A DNA stretch of 64,000 bases, from contig NC_091142.1 of assembly GCF_041381155.1 (NCBI RefSeq), positions 7,798,778-7,862,777 of the forward strand. Reading direction: 5' to 3'. Under the pieces are notes generated by a model that was not told the origin of the DNA, ran no database searches, and saw only the letters and a list, made by a program, of their open reading frames with translations. This DNA comes from Argopecten irradians (lineage: Eukaryota > Mollusca > Bivalvia > Pectinida > Pectinidae). Made by a program: the position numbers and the translations under genes. Shown piece after piece: positions 11,411 to 26,340 of this stretch (position 1 is the first letter of the stretch; every line of letters starts with the position of its first letter).

Positions 11411-14400
11411 ACTATGTCAAACGTTAAGTTACTGCATATTTATAATCCTATTGGTATGTGAATACCTCCATTAGAATTCAATGTTAGACTCATGGTGAAC
11501 TCTATCACCGAATTCCTTTTTGACGGGCAGCCAGTTATGTATGTCATTTGTAGCAGGTCAGAAAAAGTATTTACGTCAGACATCTTGTAAATAATTGTCT
11601 ATTGATTCACGACAGACCTACGTTATTGATTGAGTTCTTGGCTACTCGATATAGAAATATCAATACGTGAATGGTACAGCCACCGTCCTTGTGGACAGAT
11701 CTGGACAGATTTGGTTATTGGTTCTATCGAAGGGGAAAAAGTCTTTGGTCATATACATGTACCTATCCGGGCATCCACTGAGCCAATCAAATATCAGATG
11801 GACTTTTGGTTTTGAAGCACATGTCTATTTGTCAAATGTTTTCACTCTTCAGATTTTTGAGAAATGATTATTTGATGTCTAAATCTGCTTGAAGTCACGG
11901 GTCAACTTGATGCCCTGCCTATCTCATACACCATAATAAGTTAATAATATTTTTCTGTTAAAATGATTCTTGGGAATGAATTTACACTGTATAGTAACCT
12001 GATAATATTTCTTTCTTTTATTTATTCATTTCTCTTACTTTTAAGTGAGGGACAGTTGACAACACCTTTGTGCTTAAACAGAGGTGTCAATATTGGTTCA
12101 CTAGTTGCTACAACCGATTAAATTTTCATTTTGTGATAAAATTCCTTTACGTTAGTAGGTAGTAATATAGATTTAGGTCAGGTTAGTTACAATTTCTAAT
12201 TATGAGGGAGGTACATGTACCTCTGTCATATGCAAAACGGAATAGATGTGACCTTAGTGGACTATCACAACATCAGCCTATTACGATTATTATCTATCTG
12301 ACGTTTTTTTACGTTGAAAATTCTGTAATTATTGCATTCATTATTAGAGTTTGGCATGTAATGAATTTCCGTAAGGACAATTAGCTCTTTTCACACGTGC
12401 TCTACATTAATATGTACTATTAACAGTATTTATAACAGTTCATTTCCACTTTGCTAAAGGATGTTCACATTGCTATGCTATACGTTCTACGTACACTTTG
12501 TCATAAACCTGCTGTTTTTGTCAAAAAGACCTAGCTAAATGGCTGCACCCTGACAAATACCTCAATTAATATTTGTTTTACTGGAGGTTATATTTATTTG
12601 GAAGGAAGCCTTCCAGAGACAACAACGCCTTGCAGCATCCATGATAAAATCTCAGGTGATAGTGAAATTAAACTGGATAAATAGAAAGTTCTATCCCATC
12701 AACCTCATTTAAATAATATTTTTTCCTGTCTTTATAAAAACACAAAATATTAAAATACGTTTATGAGAAATGAATGGTTCCTTTGCGCGTTACGAAATTG
12801 ACATACATGAGTGTTTCTTAAACATAATGAACAGTTTGAAAACAAGGTCACAGTAACCTAGTTTTAGTCAACGGGCTATTGTTATCGCATAGTGGAAACT
12901 AAATAAATATGATTCAGTTTCGTCTTAATGAGAAAAATGCAGTCGTAACACATCCAAACTCAAAATGGTCTCAGAATAGGCATTAATCTCATGCCGGATC
13001 AAGACTTCCAAACTTCAATGTATTGTATAGTTGATAAGATTCGCGGTGCTTTTAATCAGGGGGGATTCCACTAAAGTCATGAAATTTAATACCAAGTAGA
13101 TATTTTCAAAAGTCATAGATTAACACAGCACACCCTGTAATGTAAATGACTCTTTCAAAAGCTTTAAAGGTGGTTGGTTCGCAAAAACAACACATGCGAC
13201 AGTTCCAGACTGTTAATCGCGAAACTTTATACCCGCAAAATTTAGCAGGATTGGTAAATAAAAAAACTTATCGATGAGTGCATTAATTAAAACCCCTCAA
13301 TTGGATATTTTGATTTATTCCAATTACACACAATCAAGTTAACTCTATAATGAGGGGTTAAATACATCTATTTAGCGTTTAAATTTGAATGATTTTTTTT
13401 CTTCAAATACATTTAGCTTGGTTCTTTTGCTTTATGCTATTAATTCTTCTTTCTTATATAAAGGTTATCGGTTTATTATTAATTTTACAATTTTTTAAAA
13501 TTATCGTACGTTTGCAAATTCTCACACCTATTTGACACACGATTCATAATGACCTATCTAAATATGCCACTGCGAGTAAAGCACTTTTCTTTAATCTATC
13601 TACAATGGATTTTAAGAACCAAACTTATTTCGTATGCTCATAAGAGACATAACATGCAAAGATCGGAATATCAGAAGTTTACACCCCCTGATCGTGTTTC
13701 TAAATATGTATTTATTATCACATGCATTACTTGCATAGCTGATTGAAAGATGTTAAATTGATAGCATGTTAAGATTTCATAAATCATAAATACAGCAAGC
13801 TTACTTTCAATGAACATTGAATTATATAGAACTTATTGGATGATTTTAACGTCCTTTACGGTTAAATGTCATGAAAATATGATAAATTATTTATAAATCA
13901 TTAATTTAATAAGATTGTTTGCCATAAACATTAATTCATATATAGCCATGTAATTGAATAATTACTAATATCATCTATTCAAGAAAATCTTATTAATCAA
14001 AGTGATGCAAATAAAAAAAAATCTAAATGAATTGTAAATATTTCGTGAGTCGAAATTAAATGAATTTTACATAAATGAGAAAATAGGCTGCATTATCGTT
14101 AGTACAGCAATAATAATTTTGGCCAACTTTTTAGCATTACGTTAATAGAAATTTCGCTAATGACCCAAACTATCACGAAAATACCATTTTCATAACACAA
14201 CTATGGGAACGTTTTTGGTTCGATTAGTAGTATGAAGCTTTGCTCTGTATGTCTGTTCAGATAGAGTCATATATCTAGAGGATTGTGTGGAAGATTGGAA
14301 GAGATATATCATAGCACTATTACAGCTTCATCCAATAGCACGAATCGTCATTGTTATATATAATGGACTGGCTTTTAGTTGTGATTTAACTATTTGCAAG

Positions 14401-14709
14401 CATCCCGATGCTCAAGGGGGTTACTTACAGTGTCGTTAGAGCCACCCTTGGCCTATATCGTAGTAAAATTTAAAGCAGTTCAGGAGAAAAAAACCCGACC
14501 AATTACAGGCCTGCAGAGACTTTCTTTGAAAAAAAAGGCAATGCAATTTACCATAATTTGAATGTTTTGGTGTACATCAAAGGACCAAACTATCTGTTCA
14601 TCCGTTGTCGCACAAAAAAAACCCACTTTAGTTTTGATAAGACATTAAAGAAATACAGAAAGAAAATTAGCATAACAAGCAGAACATCTGTTATTTTTTT
14701 TTTAGATTA
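11411..14709. other. Intergenic DNA
   Basis: About 3.3 kb with no gene, RNA or complete repeat that I can support. Frames such as 11630-11815 and 12202-12384 are short and lack domains. One ACACCATAATAAG motif at 11928-11940 matches the 31-bp minisatellite of 47.2 kb. Confidence 0.5.
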
Positions 14710-14894
14710 TTCCGTCTTTGCATATTAGAGAGTTAGATCCCTTGTGAGTAGGTATCCATTTTGACATTATTATTTTGTGCGCGCAATTCCCGTCGTTTTC
14801 TGCCATAAGAATGACGTTACTCTCGCAAACACACAACGTCACAATCAATACCTACCCGCAAGGGCAGATAACTCTGTAATATACAAATACGGAA
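14710..14894. mobile_element. MITE-like element with ~55-bp inverted ends, family B
   Basis: The left end reads TTCCGTCTTTGCATATTAGA and the right end on the other strand reads TTCCGTATTTGTATATTACA. The match continues through GAGTTA and GTGAGTAGGTAT / GCGGGTAGGTAT to TTTTGAC/TTGTGAC. The 185-bp unit has no coding capacity. Its right half recurs at 3705-3768. Flanking target duplication is unclear. Confidence 0.65.
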
Positions 14895-15047
14895 GACTGT
14901 AAACGAACTTGTTTTCGGGATGATTGATTTCATGACCGAGACATCTTTAGGTCCACATTACCTGTATCGGAAACATTTTGTTGGCGGTTTATATTCGCGA
15001 TCAAATAATTACGCGAAATTAATCGTACACATACATACAAATATTGA

Positions 15048-15128
15048 TCTTTTGAAGGTGAATTGGAAGAATTGTTAAACCTAAGAAAGGTGATGTTTCC
15101 CGATATTTTGAAATATCACCTTTCAAAA
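15048..15128. other. Imperfect stem-loop
   Basis: CTTTTGAAGGTGA at 15049-15061 pairs with TCACCTTTCAAAAG at 15115-15128 (one bulge). An inner GGTGAT...ATCACC pair gives an alternative stem. This could be a degraded hairpin element. Confidence 0.4.
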
Positions 15129-16850
15129 GTTTAGCTTTGCTATTTGAAAAAAAAATTGAAGAAAGGACAGCGGGATGATTTATTAAACAAAACAAAATCA
15201 AGAAAATTGTCTTCCACGTATCCTCAGTAGTTGTTTGCAGTCATCTGTTATACTTCTTATAATCAATATAATCTTCGAACATACAACTGCAATCAACATT
15301 AGTACAATTCTACCATACTGTTGTCTGTTATGTCTGATTTGGCTTTTGCCCGATGATCGGCAATGCTCTATTTTGATTGGTCAAAATGTTGAAGAGACAG
15401 GAAATTCCCTATGTCTATTTAAAGCCGGGTTACCGGAATTGCAATGTCAACCACTGAACAGTTGTTCATCGGTCTCCGGGTGACGTTGCATTTTGTCAAG
15501 GCTTGTTCTAGCGGTCTAGACCAATCAGAAAACGGCAAAACTCACAGTCAAATAACAAGTAAGTTGGTTTATAGAATAAAATGGTTAAAGGAATTTCATT
15601 ACGAAGAATTTCAAACAGTTTTAAAACACATTTGTGACGGCTGGTAAATTGATATTGGTAGAAAATGACTGTTTAAGCAATGATAACATCAAGATTGTCA
15701 TGCAAACATATATAGTCACATCTCACAGACAAAAGGTAACACTAAAAATCACAATTTCTATCGCATCATATCCTGCTAAATAGACCTCGTAATAACTGTG
15801 TATGATTCAAGGGGATTTGATGATCCCAAAACAGAAATGCAAGATGGAAGTATGTAGATAAGGCGTTATAATTGCTGGATACAAAACAACTCATAGGATG
15901 TTGCTATTCACGTTTTACAAAACTAGGATGCTATCCTTCACGAATAGAAGACAATTATGTTGCGATGTATGAAGACACAGATAACTAGAACACTAGAAAC
16001 ATATCGTGCTACGTAGCTTTGTCGTAATTCTGGACATTACAGATGAACCTCGTGCTTAAATGAAACTTATAGAATATTATGGTATCCAAAATATGAAATG
16101 AATAAAATGGATTGACAAACACCATGATCAAAATAAAACAAGAACAAAATTTAAATAAAAAGATATATTTTGGAAGGTTTATACTATAGCAATAAAATAC
16201 AAATTGTCATTTGATCAAGGTGTGATCTAAATTTGTCGTAAAAAACAATAGAGGACGCTAGCTCTTCTGGACAGCTGGTGCTCAAACCATTGTGACATTT
16301 ACCTGAGTGCATTGGTTCTACATTTTTCGTTTGCAGTTTGAATTTGTTTTTTTTTTGTATTTATTGACATTTGTTAGTATATATATTTTAAAATAAAATC
16401 AAGCTTACAAGAACCTACAGATAGAAAATAATAAACGCAGCCATTACAACATGAACATTTAAAATATTTATCCATTAATCAACGCATTACCTTTGCCTTG
16501 GTAATAATATAAATAATGATTTAGATATTATATGAATGATTAATTCCGCGTTTAAGTTAATTTGTTTTTCGTGATACAGCTAGAGTTTTATATAGATACG
16601 GTGGGCGTATGATGTATGTAAGTTAAGCCGATCTCGGCGTGTATTTAACTCTACATGTACTTGTTCATTGTACGACACTAACAAATATTAGCACTAAATC
16701 AACAAGATTTTTTGACATGCGAGGTAATTAATCACCTCATCAATTCGTTCTGAACGAGATTCGTGTTACCTGTAACAATTACTATACAGGTTGATGTTGA
16801 TGCTTGTCAACAATGCTTACGCTAGGGCTTGTTAAATGGAATACAAAAAA
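15129..16850. other. Intergenic DNA
   Basis: A GATTGGTC at about 15375 and a GACCAATC at about 15519 form a loose inverted pair of CCAAT-like motifs around a GC-richer segment that is open in two overlapping frames (15235-15483, 15444-15647). No domain is recognisable, so I do not call a gene. Confidence 0.4.
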
Positions 16851-16854
16851 ACTC

Positions 16855-18259
16855 TCGTCCGCACAAATTATATAACTTCCCCAGCACATATTACATAACT
16901 TTACCAACACAAATTACTCAGTAGCACAAAGTTTATACCATTACCAGGACAAGTTACATACCATCACCAGAACAAAATACTTTGTACCCTTTCCAACGCA
17001 AATTGCATGTTTTCGCTGCTATGTATTACATACCTTCACAACAAATTACTAACTTTCATTGATTGCCAGAAATTATCAGTTGCTTACCCTCATCAGCACA
17101 ATTTAATTTCATAACAAGCACAAATTATATACCCCATATCAGCATAGATTAAATATCCTCATCAGCACAAACTAAATACCCCATATCAGCACAAATTAAA
17201 TACCCCATATCAGCACAAATTATATACCCCATACCAGCACAAATTACATACCCTCATTAGCACAAATTAAATACCCCATATCAGCACAAATTTTATACCC
17301 CATATCAGCACAAATTAAATACCCTTATCAGCACAAATTACATAACCAAATTAGCAAAAATTACATACCCTCATCGGCACAATTGAATCACATACCCTCA
17401 TCAACACAAATTACATACCCTCACCAGCACAAATTACATACCCTCACCAGCACAAATTACATACCCTCATCAACACAATTAAATTACAAACCCTCATCAG
17501 CACAATTTACATACCCTCACTAACACAAATTACATACCCTCATTAACACAAATAAGATACCTTCAAGAAAGCAAATTATACATACTTTCACCAACACAAA
17601 TTACATACCCTAATCAACATAAATTAAACACCCTTATAAACGCAATAAAATTACATACCCCCACCAACACAAATTAAACAACATCCGCCCAAATTATAAA
17701 CAACATCCGCCCAAATTACATACCCACACAAACACAAATCACATACCCTCACCAGCACAAATGATATACCCGCACCAACATAAATTACATACCCTCACCA
17801 ACACAAATTACATATACTCACCGGCATAAATTATATACCCTCACAAACATAAACTACATACCTTCACCAACAAAAATAACATAACCTCACTAACACAAAT
17901 TACATTACCTTACCAACACAAGTTGTTTACCCTCACCAGCACAAATCGTATACCCTCACCAAAACAACTTACATAAATTAAATAACCTCACCAGCACAAA
18001 TTACATACCCTTCACCAACACATATTGCATAACCTCACTAACACAAATCGTATACCCTCACCAACACAAATCGTATACACTCACCATCGACACAAATTAC
18101 ATACCTTCACCAAAACAAATTACATACACTCACCAACACTTATTGTATACCCTCACCACCGACACAAATTACATACCTTCACCACAACAAATTACATACC
18201 CTCACCAACACTTATTGTATACCCTCACCAACACTTATTGTATACCCTCAACAACACTT
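16855..18259. repeat. Diverged left edge of the 23-bp satellite
   Basis: Irregular units built on CACAAATTACATACCCTCA with CAGCACAAATT variants repeat at roughly 23-bp spacing, with many substitutions and indels. Divergence is greatest at the outer end (16.86-17.1 kb) and falls towards the core. The CACAAATT form dominates here, whereas CACTTATTG dominates the core. Confidence 0.9.
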
Positions 18260-21200
18260 ATTGTATACCCTCACTAACACAAAATGTATACCCTCACTAA
18301 CACAAAATGTATACCTACACCAACACTTACTGTATACCTTCACCACCAACACAAATTGTATACCCTCACAAACACTTATTGTATACACTCACCAACCCAA
18401 ATTGTATACCCTCACCAACACTTATTGTATACCTTCACCAACACTTTTGGTATACTCTCACCAACACAAATTGTATGCCCTCACCAACACAAATTGTATA
18501 CCCTCACCAACACTTATTGTATACCCTCACTACCAACACAAATTGTATACCCTCACCACCACTTATTGTATACCCTCACCAACACTTATTGTATACCCTC
18601 ACCAACACTTATTGTATACCCTCACCAACACTTATTGTATACCCTCACCAACACTTATTGTATACCCTCACCAACACTTATTGTATACCCTCACCAACAC
18701 TTATTGTATACCCTCACCAACACTTATTGTATACCCTCACCAACACTTATTGTATACCCTCACCAACACTTATTGTATACCCTCACCAACACTTATTGTA
18801 TACCCTCACCAACACTTATTGTATACCCTCACCAACACTTATATTGTATACCCTCACCAACACTTATTGTATACCCTCACCAACACTTATTGTATACCCT
18901 CACCAACACTTATTGTATACCCTCACCAACACTTATTGTATACCCTCACCAACACAAATTGTATACCCTCACCAACACTTATTGTATACCCTCACCAACA
19001 CTTATTGTATACCCTCACCAACACTTATTGTATATACCCTCACCAACATTTATTGTATACCCTCACCAACACTTATTGTATACCCTCACCAACACTTATT
19101 GTATACCCTCACCAACACTTATTGTATACCCTCACCAACACTATTGTATATCCTCACCAACATAAATTGTATACCCTCACCAACACTTATTGTATACCCT
19201 CAAACCAACCAACTTATTGTATACCCTCACCAACAAAATTGTATACCCTCACCAACACTTACTGTATACCCTCACCAACACTTATTGTATACCCTCACCA
19301 ACACAAATTGTATACCCTCACCAACACTTATTGTATACCCTCACCAACACTTATTGTATACCCTCACCAACACTTATTGTGTACCCTCACCAACACTTAT
19401 TGTATACCCTCACCAACACTTATTGTATACCCTCACCAACACTTATTGTATACCCTCACCAACACTTATTGTATACCCTCACCAACACTTATTGTATACC
19501 CTCACCAACACTTATTGTATATCTACACTATACTCACCAACACTTATTGTATATACAACCTCCTCACCAACACTTATTGTATACCCTCACCAACACTTAT
19601 TGTATACCCTCACACAACACAAATTGTATACCCTCACCAAACACTTACTGTATACCCTCACCTCCAACACAAATTGTATACCCTCAACAACACTTATTGT
19701 ATACCCTCACCAACACTTATTGTATACCCTCACCAACACTTATTGTATACCCTCACCAACACAAATTGTATACCCTCACCAACACTTATTGTATACCCTC
19801 ACCAACACTTATTGTATACCCTCACCAACACTTATTGTATACCCTCACCACCAACACAAATTGTATACCCTCAACAACACAAATTGTATACCCTCAACAA
19901 CACTTACTGTATACCCTCACCAACACTTATTGTATACCTTCACCAACACTTATTGTATACCCTCACCAACACTTATTGTATACCCTCACCAACACTTATT
20001 GTATACCCTCACCAACACTTATTGTATACCCTCACCAACACTTATTGTATACCCTCACCAACACTTATTGTATACCCTCACCAACACTTATTGTATACCC
20101 TCACCAACACTTATTGTATACCCTCACCAACACTTATTGTATACCCTCACCAACACTTATTGTATACCCTCTCTTATTGTATACCCTCACCAACACTTAT
20201 TGTATACCCTCACCAACACTTATTGTATATCCTCACCAACACTTACTGTATACCCTCACCTCCAACACAAATTGTATACCCTCACCAACACTTATTGTAT
20301 ACCCTCACCAACACTTATTGTATACCCTCACCAACACTTATTGTATACCCTCACCAACACTTATTGTATACCCTCACCAAACACTTATTGTATACCCTCA
20401 CCAACACTTATTGTATACCCTCACCAACACTTATTGTATACCCTCACCAACACTTATTGTATACCCTCACCAACACTTATTGTATACCCTCACCAACACT
20501 TATTGTATACCCTCACCAACACTTATTGTATACCCTCACCAACACTTATTGTATACCCTCACCAACACTTATTGTATACCCTCACCAACATTTATTGTAT
20601 ACCCTCACCAACACTTATTGTATACCCTCACCAACACTTATTGTATACCCTCACCAACACTTATTGTATACCCTCACCAACACTTATTGTATACCCTCAC
20701 CAACACTTATTGTATACCCTCACCAACACTTATTGTATACCCTCACCAACACTTATTGTATACCCTCACCAACACTTATTGTATATCCTCACCAACACTT
20801 ATTGTATACCCTCACCAACACTTATTGTATACCCTCACCAACACTTATTGTATACCCTCACCAACACTTATTGTATACCCTCACCAACACTTATTGTATA
20901 CCCTCACCAACACTTATTGTATATCCTCACCAACACTTATTGTATACCCTCACCAACACTTATTGTATACCCTCACCAACACTTATTGTATACCCTCACC
21001 AACACTTATTGTATACCCTCACCAACACTTATTGTATACCCTCACCAACACTTATTGTATACCCTCACCAACACTTATTGTATACCCTCACCAACACTTA
21101 TTGTATACCCTCACCAACACTTATTGTATACCCTCACCAACACTTATTGTGTATACCCTCACCAACACTTATTGTATACCCTCACCAACACTTTGTATAC

Positions 21201-24200
21201 CCTCACCAACACTTATTGTATACCCTCACCAACACTTATTGTATACCCTCACCAAAACTTATTGTATACCCTCACCAACACTTATTGTATACCCTCACCA
21301 ACACTTATTGTATACCCTCACCAACACTTATTGTATACCCTCACCAACACTTATTGTATACCCTCACCAACACTTATTGTATACCCTCACCAACACTTAT
21401 TGTATACCCTCACCAACACTTATTGTATACCCTCACCAACACTTATTGTATACCCTCACCAACACTTATTGTATACCCTCACCAACACTTATTGTATACC
21501 CTCACCAACACTTATTGTATACCCTCACCAACACTTATTGTATACCCTCACCAACACTTATTGTATACCCTCACCAACACTTATTGTATACCCTCACCAA
21601 CACTTATTGTATACCCTCACCAACACTTATTGTATACCCTCACCAACACTTATTGTATACCCTCACCAACACTTATTGTATACCCTCACCAACACTTATT
21701 TTATACCTCACCACACTACACTTATCACCCCACCAACACTTATTGTATACCCTCACCAACACTTATTGTATACCCTCACCAACACTTATTGTATACCCTC
21801 ACCAACACTATTGTATACCTCACCAACACTTATTGTATACCCTCACCAACACTTATTGTATACCCTCACCAACACTTATTGTATACCCTCACCAACACTT
21901 ATTGTATACAATATCACTCAACACTTATTGTATACCCTCACCAACACTTATTGTATACCCTCACCAACACTTATTGTATACCCCTCACCAACACAAATTG
22001 TATACCCTCACCAACACTTATTGTATACCCTCACCAACACAAATTGTATACCCTCACCAACACTTATTGTATACCCTCACCAACACTTATTGTATACCCT
22101 CACCAACACTTATTGTATACCCTCACCAACACTTATTGTATACCCTCACCAACACTTATTGTATACCCTCACCAACACTTATTGTATACCCTCACCAACA
22201 CTTATTGTATACCCTCACCAACACTTATTGTATACCCTCACCAACACTTATTGTATACTCTCACCAACACTTATTGTATACCCTCACCAACACTTATTGT
22301 ATACCCTCACCAACACTTATTGTATACCCTCACCAACACTTATTGTATATCCTCACCAACACTTATTGTATACCCTCACCAACACTTATTGTATACCCTC
22401 ACCAACACTTATTGTATACCCTCACCAACACTTACTGTATACCCTCACCAACACTTATTGTATACCCTCACCAACACAAATTGTATATCCTCACCAACAC
22501 TTACTGTATACCCTCACCTCCAACACAAATTGTATACCCTCACAACACTTATTGTATACCCTCACAACACTTATTGTATACCCTCACCAACACTATTGTA
22601 TACCCTCACCAACACTTATTGTATACCCTCACCAACACTTATTGTATACCCTCACCAACACTTATTGTATACCCTCACCAACACTTATTGTATACCCTCA
22701 CCAACACTTATTGTATATACCCTCACCAACACTTATTATTGTATACCCTCACCAACACTTATTGTATACCCTCACCAACACTTATTGTATACCCTCACCA
22801 ACACTTATTGTATACCCTCACCAACACTTATTGTATACCCTCACCAACACTTATTGTATACCCTCACCAACACTTATTGTATATCCTCACCAACACTTAT
22901 TGTATATCCTCACCAACACTTATTGTATACCCTCACCAACACAAATTGTATACCCTCACCAACACTTATTGTATATCCTCACCAACACTTATTGTATACC
23001 CTCACCAACACTTATTGTATACCCTCACCAACACTTATTGTATACCCTCACCAACACTTATTGTATACCCTCACCAACACTTATTGTATACCCTCACCAA
23101 CACAAATTGTATACCCTCAACAACACTTATTGTATACCCTCACCAACACTTATTGTATACCCTCACCAACACTTATTGTATACCCTCACCAACACTTATT
23201 GTATACCCTCACCAACACAACTGTATATACCCTCACCAACACTTATTGTATACCCTCACCAACACTTATTGTATACCCTCACCAACACTTATTGTATACC
23301 CTCACCAACACTTACTGTATATCCTCACCAACACTTATTGTATACCCTCACCAACACTTACTGTATACCCTCACCAACACTTGCTGTATATCCTCACCAA
23401 CACTTATTGTATACCCTCACCAACCCAAATTGTATATCCTCACCAACACTTACTGTATACCCTCACCACACACCCTCACAACACATTGTATATCCTCACC
23501 AACACTATTGTATATCCTCACCAACACTTATTGTATACCCTCACCAACACTTATTGTATACCCTCACAACAACACTTATTGTATATCCTCACCAACACTT
23601 ATTGTATACCCTCACCAACACTTATTGTATACCTCACCAACACAAATTGTATACCCTCACCAACACAAATTGTATACCCTCACCAACACATTATTGTATA
23701 CCCTCAACAACACTTATTGTATACCCTCACCAACATTATGTATACCCTCACCAACACTTATTGTATATCCTCACCAACACTTACTGTATACCCTCACACA
23801 ACACTTATTGTATACCCTCACCAACACTTATTGTATACCCTCACCAACCCAAATTGTATATCCTCACCAACACTTACTGTATACCCTCACCTCCAACACA
23901 AATTGTATACCCTCACCAACACTTATTGTATACCCCTCACTAACACTTATTGTATACCCTCACCAACACATATTGTATACCCTCACCAACACTTATTGTA
24001 TACCCTCACCAACACTTATTGTATACCCTCACCAACACTTATTGTATATCCTCACTAAACTAATTGTATATCCTCACCAACACTTATGTATACCCTCACC
24101 AACACTTACTGTATACCCTCACCAACACTTATTGTATAACCCTCACCAACACTTTGTATTACTGTATAACCTCCCCAACACTTATTGTATACCCTCACCA

Positions 24201-24960
24201 ACACTTATTGTATACCCTCACCAACACTTATTGTATAACCTCACCAACACTTATTGTATACCCTCACCAACACTTATTGTATACCCTCACCAACACTTAT
24301 TGTATATCCTCACCAACACTTATTGTATACCCTCACCAACACTTATTGTATACCCTCACCAACACTTATTGTATACCCTCACCATCACTTATTGTATACC
24401 CTCACCAACACTTACTGTATATCCTCACCAACACTTATTGTATATCCTCACCAACACTTATTGTATACCCTCACCAACCCAAATTGTATATCCTCACCAA
24501 CACTTACTGTATACCCTCACCTCCAACACAAATTGTATACCCTCACAACACAAATTGTATACCCTCAACAACACTTACTGTATACGCTCACCAACACTTA
24601 TTGTATACCCTCACCAACCCAAATTGTATACCCTCAACAACACTTACTGTATATCCTCACTAACACTTATTGTATACCCTCACCAACACATATTGTATAT
24701 CCTCACCAACACTTACTGTATACCCTCACCAACACATTGTATACCCTCACACAACACAAATTGTATACCCTCAACAACACTTATTGTATACCCTCACTAA
24801 CACTTATTGTATACCCTCACCAACACATATTGTATACCCTCACCAACACTTATTGTATACCCTCACCAACACAAATTGTATACCCTCAACAACACTTATT
24901 GTATACCCTCACTAACACTTATTGTATACCCTCACCAACACAACACATATTGTATACCCT
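18260..24960. repeat. Core of 23-bp satellite array (~290 units)
   Basis: The 23-bp unit contains the palindrome GTATAC and the C-rich CTCACCAACAC joined by a TTATT segment. Long runs of identical units occupy about 18.55-18.84, 20.28-21.70 and 22.06-22.43 kb. Minor variants include CACAAATTG, TATATCC, CTTACTG and three-base insertions such as CACCTCCAAC. Each plus-strand unit has about eight C and one G, so the array is strongly strand-asymmetric. No stop codon falls in any plus frame of the unit. Because 23 is not a multiple of three, all three frames read the same 23-residue peptide period (TNTYCIPSPTLIVYPH and so on), giving phantom frames of up to 2179 codons. There is no sign of a real gene. 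Confidence 0.97.
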
Positions 24961-26340
24961 CACCAACACAAATTGTATAATCCTCACCAACACAAATTTT
25001 ATATACCATCACCTATTATTGTATACTCACCAACACTTACTGTATACCCCTCACCAACACTTATTATTACTTGTATTACCCTCACCAACTCTTACTGTAT
25101 ACCGTCACCAAACACTTATTGTATACCCATCACCAACACTTATTGTATACCCTCAACCAACACTTTAATGTATATCCTCACCAACACTTACTGTATACCC
25201 TCACCAACACTTATGTGTATCACCAAACCCCTCTAACCCACCAAACACAATTTGTAACCTACAACACTTATTTATATCTAACCCTACATTTATTGTATAC
25301 AATTCCAAAATTGTATCACCAACACATTATTGTATACCCTCACCAACCACGTTATTGTTATACCTCTCTTACCAAATTTGTTAACCGAACAAACTTAATT
25401 GTATACCCTCACCAACACATATTGTATACCATCAACATCACTTATTGATATATACCGTCACCAAACACTAATTGTATACAATCACCAAAACTTATGGTAA
25501 ATTCAAACAAATTGTATCCCTTCACCTACCACACACTTATGTATACCCTCACCAACACTCTTATTGTATTTCACCCAACACAACACAAATTGTTATATCC
25601 TCACCACACAAAATATATTGTATATTCCCCTCACCAACACTTATTTAGTATCAAAAACACTTCCTTCCACAACACCAACACAAATTATTGTATCCTCACC
25701 ATTGTATAACCTCACCAATGACTTACATCTGTATACCACACACTTATTGTATATACTTATAAAATCACCAATACTTATCATACCCTCAATTTATTAAAGT
25801 CATTCAAGATGTATATAGAAAACATTTTTCACCAATAACCCTCACCAATTCACTCGCTGTTATGTATTTCCTCACCCAATCACAACACTTATTGTATAAA
25901 CCCTAAACAATATTTATACCACTATTATATTGTATACCCTCACATAACACTTAACGTATATTACATCATAAACATCTAACTGTCGCAACGAAAATCAATA
26001 AACCAACATGTTTGAATCAAATACATTGTATGTATAAGACCACCAAGGTTGAACTTCGATTGTTACCCTCAACAAAGCTTTATTGTATATCCTCACCAAA
26101 CCACAATTCGATAATGACCCAACAACAATTCGATGTTGATGAAATATAGGCTTACTCCAATAGACAATATACTATGTGTATTATAGCTATACACAATATC
26201 ACCAACACTTATTGTATACCATCACCAACATATATGTATACCCCACAACAATGAAATATGTTCATCAACAACAACTTATGATCGATGTTGATGAAACATA
26301 TTGTATACCCTCACCAGCACAACAAATTATCTTCGCCCCT
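24961..26340. repeat. Diverged right edge of the 23-bp satellite
   Basis: Units become irregular after about 24.96 kb, with insertions, deletions and lost GTATAC cores. Recognisable single units persist to 26299 (TATTGTATACCCTCACCAGC), already intermixed with units of the 43-bp satellite from about 26090. The many short open frames here are periodic artefacts. Confidence 0.85.

Noticed and set aside
15235-15647. Overlapping frames with an inverted CCAAT pair as a gene with promoter
   Set aside because: No TATA or initiator arrangement, no domain, and GATTGGTC/GACCAATC pairs also occur in dispersed repeats.
18261-24800. Giant repeat protein encoded by the 23-bp array
   Set aside because: All three plus frames are open with the same peptide period, which follows from a stop-free 23-bp unit. 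Indels between units do not respect any frame.
16855-26340. Telomeric or interstitial telomere repeat
   Set aside because: The unit has TACCCTCACC, not CCCTAA/TTAGGG, and is 23 bp long.
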